64,000 nt of DNA from Paramecium sonneborni (taxonomy: Eukaryota > Ciliophora > Oligohymenophorea > Peniculida > Parameciidae), in assembly GCA_905182985.1 (NCBI GenBank), contig CAJJDN010000002.1, positions 1-64,000 of the forward strand, read 5' to 3'. Positions 1-10,270 of this stretch are shown here, piece by piece. The position numbers and the translations under genes were made by a program. How positions within the stretch are numbered: position 1 is the stretch's first letter; each line of letters begins with the position of its first letter. The notes beneath the pieces were generated by a model. It was given only the letters and a program-made list of their open reading frames with translations. It was not told the DNA's origin and made no database searches.

Positions 1-91
1 GAGACAATTCAACATATTGTGACTGCTGAATTAAAACTACTAGTGGGCCAACCCCAACCCCTTCCTAATTGCTAAGATCCATCTTACTCAT
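1..91 (-). CDS. Start of an unidentified gene, cut by the window edge
   Basis: On the minus strand an ATG at 91 opens a frame that runs off the left edge without a TGA. About 30 residues are visible, beginning MSKMDLSNQEGVGVGP and continuing with a hydrophobic Val/Leu/Ile stretch. The G+C-richer stretch at 43-62 (CCAACCCC repeated) is explained as Gly-Val codons. No family can be named from so little. The gene is divergent from the transporter at 400, so the roughly 300 bp between them is probably a shared promoter region. Confidence 0.45.
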
Positions 92-399
92 AAAAAAAAA
101 AGTAGAAATCATATTTCTAAGAACTACCATATCCAATTTAAAATTTTTTTTGAATTTCCTTATCTTTAATTGAGCAACTTCTCTCAATAAAGGGTTTGAC
201 AACTCAAATTATCCGTTTGCTTGTGTATTTTCTTTTAGAAATTAATTTATTTGAATTAATTAATTAAAAATCCGAATTTTTCAAATTATCTTACCTTTAC
301 AAGTTGTGAAACAAAATTTGCAAGTTATTTTTACGGGTAGTAAAAACTCTGGTTGCATCATCAAAAATAAAATATTTTAAACTAAAAAATTTTTTCAAA
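92..399. other. Divergent intergenic region
   Basis: AT-rich DNA of about 300 bp between two genes transcribed away from each other. It holds poly-A runs (92-101) and no convincing reading frame or RNA gene. It probably carries the promoters of both neighbours, but no defined element can be pointed to. Confidence 0.45.
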
Positions 400-1700
400 A
401 TGAAATCAGAATATTTTGATGGCTTTCTTTAGTTGGTTTATTTTGACTCCATCATTATGCTATTATTAAGTTTTACCAGCGCTGGAAAAAATATTCTTTA
501 TACGATGTATTCTAATTACGGTTTTAATACATTAGCATCACTCTAATATGTTTGCAATTATCTTTTTGGGCCAATGATGTTACTTGTAGTTGATAAAATT
601 ATTGAGTCTGTCAACTTTAAAAAAATATTCATTATTAGTTCATTTAACTTAAACATTTTTTTAGTTGGAGGAATTTTGGTGGCAGGATGTTAGGAATCAT
701 GCTCAAAGGTTTTGGTTGAAACTATCACAGTGATTACCTCTTTGATTGCTGGAGTTCTTTAAACAATTTTTTATGTTTCTTTTGTTGCTTACATTAATTT
801 TATGTGTAACAATTCAAATCGAGAATTATTTTTTGGAATAAGTTTTTCTTTTACTAGCATGTCTAATATTTTATCAAATATAATAGGTATGTAAATAAAT
901 ATATTTAAGGCTATTATTTAAACTAATATTTTGATTTATTTACATTCTACATCATAATTGTTATCATCTCCATTACACTATAAGCTCTATTTTTTTGCAT
1001 TTGCGATAATAAAATTTAGAAGAACAGAGAAACTATATCAATAGTCAAGGAAATAAAATATTAATTATTAGCTTTATACAAATAACTCACATATAAAAAA
1101 TATTGCTTATTTTTAGGAGTGCTAATTTTTGCTGGTTTGATGAATTCTGTTATTTATCTATTTATACCTGTTCTTATACAAAAACTAGGATTTTAAGAGT
1201 CTGAATTATATAATAAAATTTTTATAACATTTTTAATAACTGGAATTGGTTAAGTGATTGGTGGGATTACAGCAGGTAAATTAAGTGAAAAACTTAAAGA
1301 AAACTATGTATTATATTGTAGTTTTATAATCAATTTTGTTGGTATTTTATTATCTTAATTTGGAAATACAAAATAGAATTATTTATTAACTTTATTTGGA
1401 TGTGGATTAGTTGGATATTCAGATAGTTCTATATCATCCCTAGCTCTAATAGTAGTAACAAAATAAATTTCTACAAAAAATCATGCATTTGCAGGTTACA
1501 ATTTATGTTAAAGTCTTGGATTTGGATTATCATCAATATGGTGGGCGACTTTTAATGAAAAATCTCTGCTTTATGACTTTTATTATCTCTATATAACAAC
1601 TTTCTTAAGCCTTATTTCATTTATAATTTATAATCTGTATTTATTGAAAGATGGGGAAAAAAAAGAAAAAGCTTAGTTTTAATTTTTAAATTACACATGA
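400..1700 (+). CDS. UNC93-like major facilitator membrane protein
   Basis: A protein of about 425 residues encoded by two exons; a 23-nt intron at 887-909 (GTATG...TTTAAG) must be removed to join the frames. It is a multi-pass membrane protein with roughly ten or more hydrophobic helices. The N-terminal part (LLLSFTSAGKNIL followed by NYGFNTLASLQ) resembles the first helices of the UNC93 branch of the major facilitator superfamily, and the second half has the MFS-like GQVIGGITAGKLSEK loop after a helix. UNC93 relatives regulate channels or receptor trafficking and have no settled transport substrate. The start ATG at 400 is the first in frame and gives a short cytoplasmic lead. The family is inferred from the helix pattern and these motifs; a more general MFS protein is the alternative. 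Confidence 0.62.
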
Positions 1701-1812
1701 GTATTAATTAGAAAATTATAATATAAAATTTATTTAATAAGAAATAAGAGTTGAAAGAAAAAGAAATCGAAAAGAAAATGAAAATGTTTTTGAATAATTG
1801 TTATTTTATGAT

Positions 1813-3738
1813 TCATTCATTTTTCATGAAGCAGTCTGATTAGATACCATACAAAGTATAGTTCTAAACTAGGACTGGGAAACCCCAATTATTATAATAA
1901 AGGTTTTACCAATCTCCCAATAGACCTGCAACAGGAATTGGGTAACAAACCTTAAAGAATCCAAAATGTCTTTTACATTTTTCCTTTGTTGATAACTCAC
2001 TATGTTGATATTATGCTATTACAATAGCTCTGAATTCTTCCATATCTAAGTTTAAGTTCAATGTGTATTGGTTTGAATTAATAGATTGGATCTTTTCATC
2101 ATAACCAAAAGCAACATTGCTTGTCACATTCCCTGTGAATATATCAGCGACTACAGCTGTTCGAACAGCCACTAAATCTGGAATTGAAGATTCTCCATAG
2201 ACTGTCAACAATACAGGAACTATGAAGGTATCTGCAACTGAAAAGATGGTTGTATTTTATTCAACATTTTATTAAACAAGAAATCCGTAACTAAAATCAG
2301 CCCCAACACCTATAGTAAATCCTTATACAACTAATTCAGTTTAGAAAAGGGAAATATTTTACATTCCATCAAGTTCAATATCTCTAAATGGTTATCCTGT
2401 GTAATTTAGATTTGAATTGATAATTTCGAATAAACACATTCCTTCCATAGCAACACAGAATTTAATGTTTAAGTCAGCAATTCCATTTCCTGCTGTACCT
2501 TTAAGTGCTAAATCTAATTCTAATTTAGTTCCTTTAACTGTAAATGTTAAAACTGTCTTTTAAAAATCAATTAATCCATTTGAAGGACAACTCAAGGAAG
2601 TATTTGGAAGACTTTCAGATAAAAGTAATCTGTGCTATTCTGCTTTTAATTTCATCTCATACATATTTAAACTTCTCTTTTAATTTTTTTTAATAAGTCT
2701 TTCCTATATAGATTCCAAAGAATAGCTTTAGATATTTTGTTTTAATTGAATGTCATTCAAAAGGTCTGTATATTCTAAATCAATTTTTGAGTTTCTTAAA
2801 ATCAAGCTTGACTCATCAGTAACTATAGTCTTATAAGAATATTCTACATCAGCACCTTCAGGTTTAACAGAGTGATCCATAACAATTTACACTGAAATTG
2901 TAGAGGAAATAATTTTCTTTTATCTATTCAAAGATGTTGTTTAGTTTTAAGAAAACTAATCTCCAATTAAAAAATTATCATTTAAACAGTCCTCATGTGT
3001 AACTTATTTTGTAACCTTGGTATTTCCAAACCAGCTCTATTCTATGTTTCTTTTAGAAATGAATTAATATTTTCCAATAATATATGGATTTAAAATTTAA
3101 TCTTTATGAATTTGAGTTTCCTAAACATTTGGGCCTAAATGTTAGATAGTTGCGATCAATGTTTATAACATTAAACCATTTAATAAAGATGGTACAACAA
3201 TATCAATTACTTAACCATTTGAATTATCAGTTACATATTTAACCATTGGAATCTCGTCATAACAAGGACCATAACATCCATCAGCCTAATCTTTAAGGAT
3301 TCTAAGGTTTCTTGATAACTCTTGAGAGATATTCAAATTGGCATCAAATAAATTATCTTAGAAACTTGTACCATTAGAATAGGTTATATTTTAACTCACC
3401 TATAATCCATCTAAAATTATTAAGTGGGTGGAATTTTATTCATTTGCATCTATAGTGACAGTAGTTGTATTTGTGGTAATTAAAGTGCAATTATTTTAAC
3501 CCGTAGATACTTAGTATACACATAATTAATCTTAGGAATAATAAGAACTTCTCTAATTCAATGTGTAAGATGGAACACTCTAACCTTAAGGTGTAAAAAT
3601 AATGGTTAGACTCAAAATAGCAGCAAGAATTAAACCAGCCACCAAAGCTTACCTAAAGCGAACCTATTTTTTTTATTAGAAATCCTTTAACAGCATTGTT
3701 TCTGCAGGAGCAATATCAAATGAATTTTGTGTTTACAT
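1813..3738 (-). CDS. Type II membrane protein with large unknown ectodomain
   Basis: An intronless frame of 642 codons including TGA. Residues 1-30 are polar and basic (ending QQKKQVRFRQ); a single hydrophobic segment at about 31-48 (ALVAGLILAAILSL) acts as signal anchor. The rest is a polar region with many potential N-glycosylation sites (for example NTT, NIT and NGT) and scattered cysteines, as expected of a cell-surface or vesicle-lumen domain. I do not recognise the family. Most ciliates have many such lineage-specific membrane proteins. The frame stays open across a stretch near 1838-1965 that superficially resembles a mitochondrial small-subunit rRNA core; translation shows it to be the C-terminus of this gene. 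It is convergent with the transporter gene; only 112 bp separate the two stop codons. Confidence 0.7.
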
Positions 3739-4784
3739 TAAATTTTAAATCTTTTTCCAAAATATTATACATTATATAAATCGAGAATAGGTGCTGTATC
3801 TTTTATAATATATTTGATTAATATATATTTTGTTCATATGCTTTTTTCAAATAAATATTCAATAAAATATTTTAGCAATAAGCATAAAAAAGAGTTTATA
3901 AACATTGTCTTTATAGCCAGTCTTTTTGCTAACCAAATTTTACATCATCTAAAAAAAAGAAAACTTTTTTCTTGTTATTGATGACTATTTAACAAAATAA
4001 TTACTACAAAAAGTTGACTAGGAATGAGTTTCCTAATATCCATTTAATAATATTATTAATGCTCATTTATAAAAAATTACACCATAAATAAATCTCTTTA
4101 TATTATTCAAAAATTAAATTAAGGTATTTCTTATAATGATAAATACTTATAAACAAATTTGATTAAGTTACCAGATAAAATCATAAAATAAGGTTTATTT
4201 TAAATTTATTTGGAGAATATAAAACCTATATTATTTTATTATATATATATTTTCTAATTAGTTAAATTTTATAATTCAATTATATGAAAATGCTGTATTC
4301 TTAGAACAAAAAGAAGAAGATTGACTAAGCTATTTAAAGTGAATTTTTCAGACATTTTTGGTATTGTAACAACAATTAAGTAAATAAGATTATTAAAAAT
4401 TCAAAGTATCAAATATGTTTCAGGTGGCATTTTACTTTAATTGCTATAATTAATCATGAATTTTTTGTGTATATTGTACAATAATTAATGTAATTTAGAG
4501 CTGCTTTCTTTTTTGAATAGATTTTGTCTATATTAGATTTAATTTAGAAATTATATTTGCTGTAAATTTAATGATTGTTGAATAGTAAAAATAACATTTT
4601 TCAACTTTAATTAGAATTCAAGTAATGAATCCTATGCCTGAAAAAATTAATTTTAAATTTTTAATTAAATAAGCTTTATAGGGTGGTAGTTCTTAGAAGG
4701 GATACATGAATTAATATTGTGAATAATGTTTATAAATATTATCATTATGGAATAACAGAATTATCCCAAGATTTATAGTTCTTA
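3739..4784. other. Intergenic, nothing recognised
   Basis: About 1 kb of very AT-rich DNA, including a TA-dinucleotide run near 4240-4252. Frames here are open only because TGA is rare; none shows coding-like composition. The left part is presumably the promoter of the membrane-protein gene ending at 3738. The right part may contain decayed 3' sequence of the cathepsin relic. Confidence 0.45.
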
Positions 4785-5290
4785 GGATATTCCTCCATTA
4801 CATCCATAATTCATGTCAATGTTACAACAATCAACTAATTATTATTCTGATAGATCTGGTAATTCGCCATCTCTAATTTTGTAAAATCCTTCTAGAACAC
4901 CAGTTGCACTAAATGCCCAACTTGATGCACATTATCCTTAATCTTTAACATATTGGACTGCACCTCTTGATCTCCAATCAATAGAAGTAGAATTGACATT
5001 TTTCAAATTCTTTTTCGGTACTTCCAAATCTTTTGGAAGAACTTGATGAATTAAGTATGTAGCTGCAAATTCTTCATCTGTAAGATCTGTGAATTATGTT
5101 TCTCCAAAGATTTTTCTTCCAACAGAGCAAGGTTAGCCTCATAAACTTATAATCTATATAGTAGTTCAGATTATTAGTATTATTTATTATAGGTTGCTTA
5201 ATAATTTGTGAATTATGCTATTGAACATTTTAAAGTGTTCCTATTAACATCAATAAACCAATGGCTAGAAGTATCTTTTCAATTTTTAAA
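4785..5290 (-). pseudogene. Cathepsin L-like papain-family protease relic
   Basis: Minus-strand translation gives, in pieces, a hydrophobic signal-peptide-like start (near 5230-5285) without an ATG, a fragment of inhibitor propeptide (YRLQVYEANLALLEE), then in another frame FTDLTDEEF, then the mature domain DWRSRGAVQYVKDQGQ followed by CASSWAFSATGVLEGF, and finally NYGCNGG. This is the order of a papain-type (C1A) protease. The pieces lie in at least three frames with no intron-like sequence between them, the catalytic Cys of the usual CGSCW is Ser (AGT, 4920-4922), and homology stops just after GCNGG, losing the catalytic His and Asn region. I infer a dead copy: 5' internal deletion, frameshifts and 3' truncation. 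A restored enzyme is not implied. Confidence 0.75.
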
Positions 5291-5377
5291 TAATATTAAA
5301 ATACTCAATCATGAACTTTTATAATATAATTTTAATGCACCAATCAAATTAATAAACAATTACTGTACAATTAGAAT

Positions 5378-6160
5378 TCATATTTGCTTCTCTTGGCCTA
5401 TTAAGGAAGCTATTTGAGACCTAGGCAGAAAGCTGATTTTTGAGTGAGCCATTGCTCTATATTGGGGATTGAGAGATCCCAATGTAGGTTTTTTCTCTTC
5501 ATTGGATTTTTGGATCTTCAAAGCCACATACTAGTGAAGTACATGATAGTATGAAATAAAAATTAAAAATAACAATAATATTAATTTTTAATTATATAAA
5601 ATATGATTTTAGTATCTAAGAATTAATTTTTATCTTATTCAGAAAATAGGCTGCATAAATATGTCACAAGAATAGCAATGCATTTAAGAATTTAAATATA
5701 TATAGCTTTGTAAAGAAACTTCTGTTAAAATTATGAAATATTTGAATTATCGTAGTAAAATATAAATGCAATCTTTTAATACTGAGACAGTTGATAAAAT
5801 GAATACTTTCCACACTCCTCTTCTACAATGCCTCAATCATTTCAATTGAAGGTTGAATCTTACATTTCTACTTAATGATAAGATGTTTAGAATAAGAGTT
5901 TGAGCCACAATGACATCATTGTTTCTCGGAAAAGATGAGCAATCTCATAATCTAAATATTTTTGTATTTGATATTTTATAATGAATTTGTGTTTTGTTTG
6001 TTAGTAGGAAATTTAATTCACATTATTTCAAGATGTAATAAGCTATCCATCTGAGCTTTGCAAACCCATTAATTGTAAAAATTATACTAGCAATAATCCT
6101 TATCTATTGGAAACCCGTTTAATACCTACTGAATTGCTTCCTCATTCCAAATTATGAAGA
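5378..6160 (-). pseudogene. Frame-broken unidentified coding relic
   Basis: Several minus-strand pieces have coding-like composition but lie in different frames: WNEEAIQQVLNGFPIDKDYC (about 6080-6140), KYLDYEIAHLFRETMMSLW (near 5920-5980), QPSIEMIEALQKRSVESIHF (near 5790-5850) and a C-terminal piece SNEEKKPTLGSLNPQYRAM ending at TGA 5378-5380. I could not join them with standard 20-34 nt introns, and no start codon is evident. Either the gene is decaying or it has several small introns that I could not resolve. No function can be suggested. It lies just upstream of the dead cathepsin copy, so this whole 1.4 kb may be a degenerating area. Confidence 0.35.
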
Positions 6161-6656
6161 ACTATGCTTAAAATATAATTTAAAATTCACAAACAAAAAA
6201 CTTAGGGTTTAAAGAAGAGAAAAGAAACCTAAAGGGTTATTCATTATGAGAGATTATAATGAGACTAGAGCAATAATTGAGTTTGCTGATTGATCAATCT
6301 TTGTTGATTTTTTTAACCATATTTATATAGTTCCTCTCTTAAGTATTTAAAATGTCTTGATTCAAGGCTGAAAAAATCATAGTTCTCTCTCTCTTCTTTC
6401 ATTGCCGAAAATCTCTTGAATTCTTCTACATATCATAATTTTATTCATCTTACTCAGAAAATATCAATATTCTATCCTCGATAGAAAAATTTAATATTTA
6501 TCTCTTGAAATTATCTTAAACAAGAGGAATAATAAAATTATGATTTAAAAATAAGAAAAAATCTAGGCTCAGAGCCTAATAATTAAAACATACTTCGAAG
6601 ATCCTAATTTTGTTTAATGTATTTCTTATTTTAGAAATGCACACAAATACAGAAAA
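6161..6656. other. Intergenic, nothing recognised
   Basis: About 500 bp without a supported gene. It contains AT-rich DNA with a few GA-rich runs and a short CTCTCTCTCTTC tract near 6390. The right end is the likely promoter and 5' leader of the repeat-containing gene at 6657. Confidence 0.4.
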
Positions 6657-8567
6657 ATGAATATGCAAGGTCCATTAACATTTATAGAATATTACAAATT
6701 TTTAATACCATTGCTAAAAGCATTAACAAAAAGAAGAGCCTCTCTTTTTTTTACTTATTTTATAGAGTATGTTAAATATTAAAATGATGAACATCAAAGT
6801 GAGCCTGAAAAGCACAAACAAATTATTACAATGTTAGATTATATAAGAAATCAATATTCCAAGGCAAAGATTAAAAAAAATTCAACTCAGCTTAAAAAGG
6901 ATGCCTATCTAAGTTTAAAAATTTTACAAGAATTTATCTTAGAGTTTCGTAATATGCGCTGGCTCATTAATAATGTATGGGGGTGGATTAAAGATAATAT
7001 TGCTTAATTACATCTAGTACTTTAAGTTGATTTTGAAACCAAAGAATTTGAGTAAAATGAAGACAAGAATAATGGCAAGTATAATTAATTACTCAACAAA
7101 TTAACAAAAATGTAGTCCAAACATAAAAAAAATAGAATTTAAAAGTAAAGTAGCATCAATGTTATTGAAGAAATCTGCAATTGGATTGAAAGATAAAAAG
7201 TGAATGCTAAAGAAAGCTCTATTCTAAATTTCATTCAATTTAATTTAGAAATAAAATTTTTTAATTTTTAAGCAAATCTCAATAAATTCACTTAGAATTA
7301 GTATCAAATAGAGAACTAAAAAATTCATCAAAAGAATAATGATGAAGTACCTCCTATCCATCAATTACAAGAAAAAATCCAATAAACTTAAAACTCTGCA
7401 GAAGAAAATTTCACCAACTCATTCAAATCGAATAACCAAATAGAATAATGTTAAGAAGAAAATATCTACGAAGATCAAATAGAGAACTAAAAAATTCATT
7501 AAAAGAATAATGATGAAGTACCTCCTATCCATCAATTACAAGAAAAAATCCAATAAACTTAAAACTCTGCAGAAGAAAATTTCACCAACTCATTCAAATC
7601 GAATAACCAAATAGAATAATGTTAAGAAGAAAATATCTACGAAGATCAAATAGAGAACTAAAAAATTCATTAAAAGAATAATGATGAAGTACCTCCTATC
7701 CATCAATTACAAGAAAAAATCCAATAAACTTAAAACTCTGCAGAAGAAAATTTCACCAACTCATTCAAATCGAATAACCAAATAGAATAATGTTAAGAAG
7801 AAAATATCTACGAAGATCAAATAGAGAACTAAAAAATTCATTAAAAGAATAATGATGAAGTACCTCCTATCCATCAATTACAAGAAAAAATCCAATAAAC
7901 TTAAAACTCTGCAGAAGAAAATTTCACCAACTCATTCAAATCGAATAACCAAATAGAATAATGTTAAGAAGAAAATATCTACGAAGATCAAATAGAGAAC
8001 TAAAAAATTCATTAAAAGAATAATGATGAAGTACCTCCTATCCATCAATTACAAGAAAAAATCCAATAAACTTAAAACTCTGCAGAAGAAAATTTCACCA
8101 ACTCATTCAAATCGAATAACCAAATAGAATAATGTTAAGAAGAAAATATCTACGAAGATCAAATAGAGAACTAAAAAATTCATTAAAAGAATAATGATGA
8201 AGTACCTCCTATCCATCAATTACAAGAAAAAATCTCATAAAATTAGAGCTATGCATAAGATCTAAATATACCTAACTGCCACCCCATAGAAGAAACCGAA
8301 AGCGACCAACTAGAAAAATAAGAAATTTATCAAGTGGAGGACGATTTTTAAGAAGAAGAGTATTCAAAACCTCTTTTCAATCAAATACAAAGAAAAACCT
8401 AATAAACATAAATCTCAATAGAAGAAATTATGGCCGATCTATAAATAACAAATACAGATTAAAAAGAAGAAATCTAACAATCAAATCATTAACAAGATGA
8501 AATCTATTTTGCTATATATGCTATTGCCTCGAGTTAACAATAAGATGGGGTAGAAAAAAAATTATGA
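6657..8567 (+). CDS. Coiled, glutamine-rich protein with perfect 57-residue repeats
   Basis: An intronless frame of 637 codons including TGA. The first 217 residues look globular and helical (start MNMQGPLTFIEYYKFLIPLL, with Trp-rich WLINNVWGWIKDNI). From residue 218 there are five complete 57-residue units and a partial sixth, each beginning IENQKIHQKNNDEVPP and ending QEENIYEDQ, followed by an acidic Gln/Glu-rich tail that keeps shorter degenerate echoes (IQRKTQQTQ). The repeats are polar, with predicted helix and no cysteine framework. I do not recognise the family. Choosing ATG 6657 excludes the nearby out-of-frame ATG at 6637, which meets TGA after seven codons. Repeat number is likely to vary between strains. 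Confidence 0.7.
7308..8233 (+). repeat. Perfect 171-bp coding tandem repeat, 5.4 copies
   Basis: Unit starts are spaced exactly 171 bp (GAGAACTAA at 7311, 7482, 7653, 7824, 7995 and 8166). Copies 2 to 6 are identical over the part each contains; copy 1 differs by one base, a synonymous CAA versus TAA glutamine codon near 7329. The array stays in frame. The near absence of substitutions points to recent expansion or ongoing homogenisation. Confidence 0.95.
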
Positions 8568-9697
8568 TGCTTCTTCTTAATTTTAAATATATAATTTCAA
8601 ATATTTTTTCATCACAAATTAAATTATAAAATAACATCCTTTCTCTTTGTTTAAGTATATTATATTCTCTTAATATAATAAATTAAACTGAAACAAACAA
8701 ATTTTTTAATATTTTTAAAAAGATCCATTCAATTTGGTTACTTGATCAAAAGTTTTAAAAAAAAAAATTGAAATTATTTATAAATCAATTTTTTTACCCT
8801 AAAAGGGGTTTGGCTAATGAAACCTAGTTCCTTATAATACCTACCTAGTCCAGCAATGTATAGTGGTGTTGGGGTCGGCTTGACCTTCGTAACAAGTCCT
8901 TATGAATATAAGGAAAATAATTCGAATTCAATTTTGACTTATGAATATAAGGAATATAATGCGATTTAAAGTACACACAATATAACTAGCCCGAAAAACA
9001 TAAGTAGTACGAGAGTTGGATGTGTAACAAAAAACTGAAAAAAGGCCTCCACCCTCCCCAATAGCCAAATGGGGATTGACTATTAGAGATAATAGATAAA
9101 TGGTTTTTATTTAACATCAGCATTAAAAAAAAATTATTTAAGAGATTTAGATTTTTTAATATAAATAAAAAAAAATTATATTAAACAAAAATGGGGATGG
9201 TCTAAAATATATCCGATAATATTGCTATATATATAGTGTAGTTGGGGTCGGGTTGACTTGCAGTCTTTCTACAATAAAGTTGATTTTCATAATTATAAAA
9301 TCAAAAACAATCTTATAATATTTGAATGATCACATTACAAAATTATTAATTACATTGTTTTTAGATTGAATTTATTAATATATTCTTTAAATTAACCTTC
9401 AGTTTGTTATTTTGGCGATTCTTTTGAATTCAGTAACTTTATGTTTAATTGTAAACAGTTTATTTCTATAATCTTTTCCAATAGAATATTTGTTAAACTT
9501 TGCATTTATTTAGTTTTGAAATTGCTCACATTATTTTTATTTTGATAGATTTTTTTTTGGTTTCTATTATAGTTTTTCTCAAATTTCAGGCAAGCTTGGT
9601 AATCGTCTTTGATTATTTTCTTATTATCAAACTAATTAAATTTAACTTAAAATGTTATGCAAAAGGTTTATAATTTTTATAATAATATTAATAAATA
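8568..9697. other. Intergenic, with two related G-rich boxes
   Basis: About 1.1 kb with no supported gene. Two similar boxes occur: GTTGGGGTCGGCTTGACC at 8868-8885 and GTTGGGGTCGGGTTGACT at 9241-9258. Each follows a TATAGTG context, and a related TGGGGAT box occurs at about 9071 and 9192. The composition is richer in G than the surroundings. These could be remnants of a duplicated non-coding segment or part of an unrecognised short RNA; no cloverleaf or known RNA fold was seen. Confidence 0.4.
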
Positions 9698-10269
9698 TCA
9701 TAAAAACATTTGTTTAGCTTCCTAATATAAATCATCCTGAATAATATCAGGCTTTTCTATTTCCATTAATTAAAAAATATCTTTAATTTCAGGATCCAAA
9801 ACATTTTCTGAATCCTTCTTGTTATTCAAAATACTGAAAATACTATTAATAACACCTAACTAAATTTAATTCTCTAATTCTTCAAAAATTGTCTATTTTT
9901 TTAAATCTTATTCTAATCTGTCGATTTTTTATAAAAAATTATCTGATTTTTAATCAATAACTTATCTTTTCATGCTAATAATTAATTTCTTTTTCATGAA
10001 ATTGAGCATTTCTTCTGAAAGATATTCTTTATAGAAAGGGTCATCCAAAATGATCATAAAAGAATCGTAATTTATTGGTATAAGCAATCTTTATTTTTGC
10101 ATGCTTCTCTTATCTTTCTATAATTTTTATTCAATTATGATTGATTCATTATTAATTTATTAAGGCTTCATATATGGAAGTAACGATAAAGCTTCTTATA
10201 ATATATTTATACTCATCAATTCATCAGTTCTTTTGCCATTATTAATTTCCTATAGTTTTTTCATTAAAT
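8972..10269. repeat. Duplicated 1,298-bp block, copy 1 (probable assembly duplication)
   Basis: The stretch from 8972 to 10269 matches 10271-11568 base for base wherever I compared them, at a constant offset of 1299. The copies are separated only by a single N at 10270. Copy 1 ends exactly at the N and copy 2 begins exactly after it, the signature of two overlapping contig ends that were joined without merging. Confidence 0.9.
9698..10269 (-). other. Second representation of the 3' part of the basic-protein gene
   Basis: This is the copy-1 version of the 3' portion of the gene at 10997-11776, with TGA at 9698-9700. It has no 5' part because the block ends at the N. If the block is an assembly duplicate, this is not a separate gene; if the duplication is real, it is a 5'-truncated copy. 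Confidence 0.7.
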
Positions 10270-10270
10270 N
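10270..10270. other. Single-base assembly gap (N)
   Basis: One N sits exactly between the two identical 1,298-bp blocks, as expected of a scaffolding join rather than one uncertain base. Confidence 0.95.

Noticed and set aside
1..70. CCAACCCCAACCCC as a telomere-like repeat (Paramecium C4A2/C3A3)
   Set aside because: Only two copies, internal to an apparent coding start on the minus strand, and not at a chromosome end.
1838..1965. GATTAGATACC followed about 110 bp later by AAACCTTAAAGAAT, the spacing and motifs of a mitochondrial small-subunit rRNA core
   Set aside because: The minus strand is an unbroken coding frame here (C-terminus of the type II membrane protein), flanking rRNA helices are missing, and no other rRNA motif follows.
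5390..5520. U2 snRNA-like start (GCTTCTC..GGCC) and Sm-like ATTGGATTTTTGGA about 110 bp later
   Set aside because: The branch-point recognition GUAGUA segment is absent, and the minus strand encodes a plausible C-terminal peptide ending at 5378.
7308..8233. Regular direct repeats as a possible CRISPR array or satellite
   Set aside because: The unit is 171 bp with no unique spacers and is fully in frame within a protein-coding gene.
8990..9025. AGTACGAGAG, as in the sarcin-ricin loop of large-subunit rRNA
   Set aside because: Only this decamer matches; neighbouring conserved rRNA sequence and the GGACC following it are missing.
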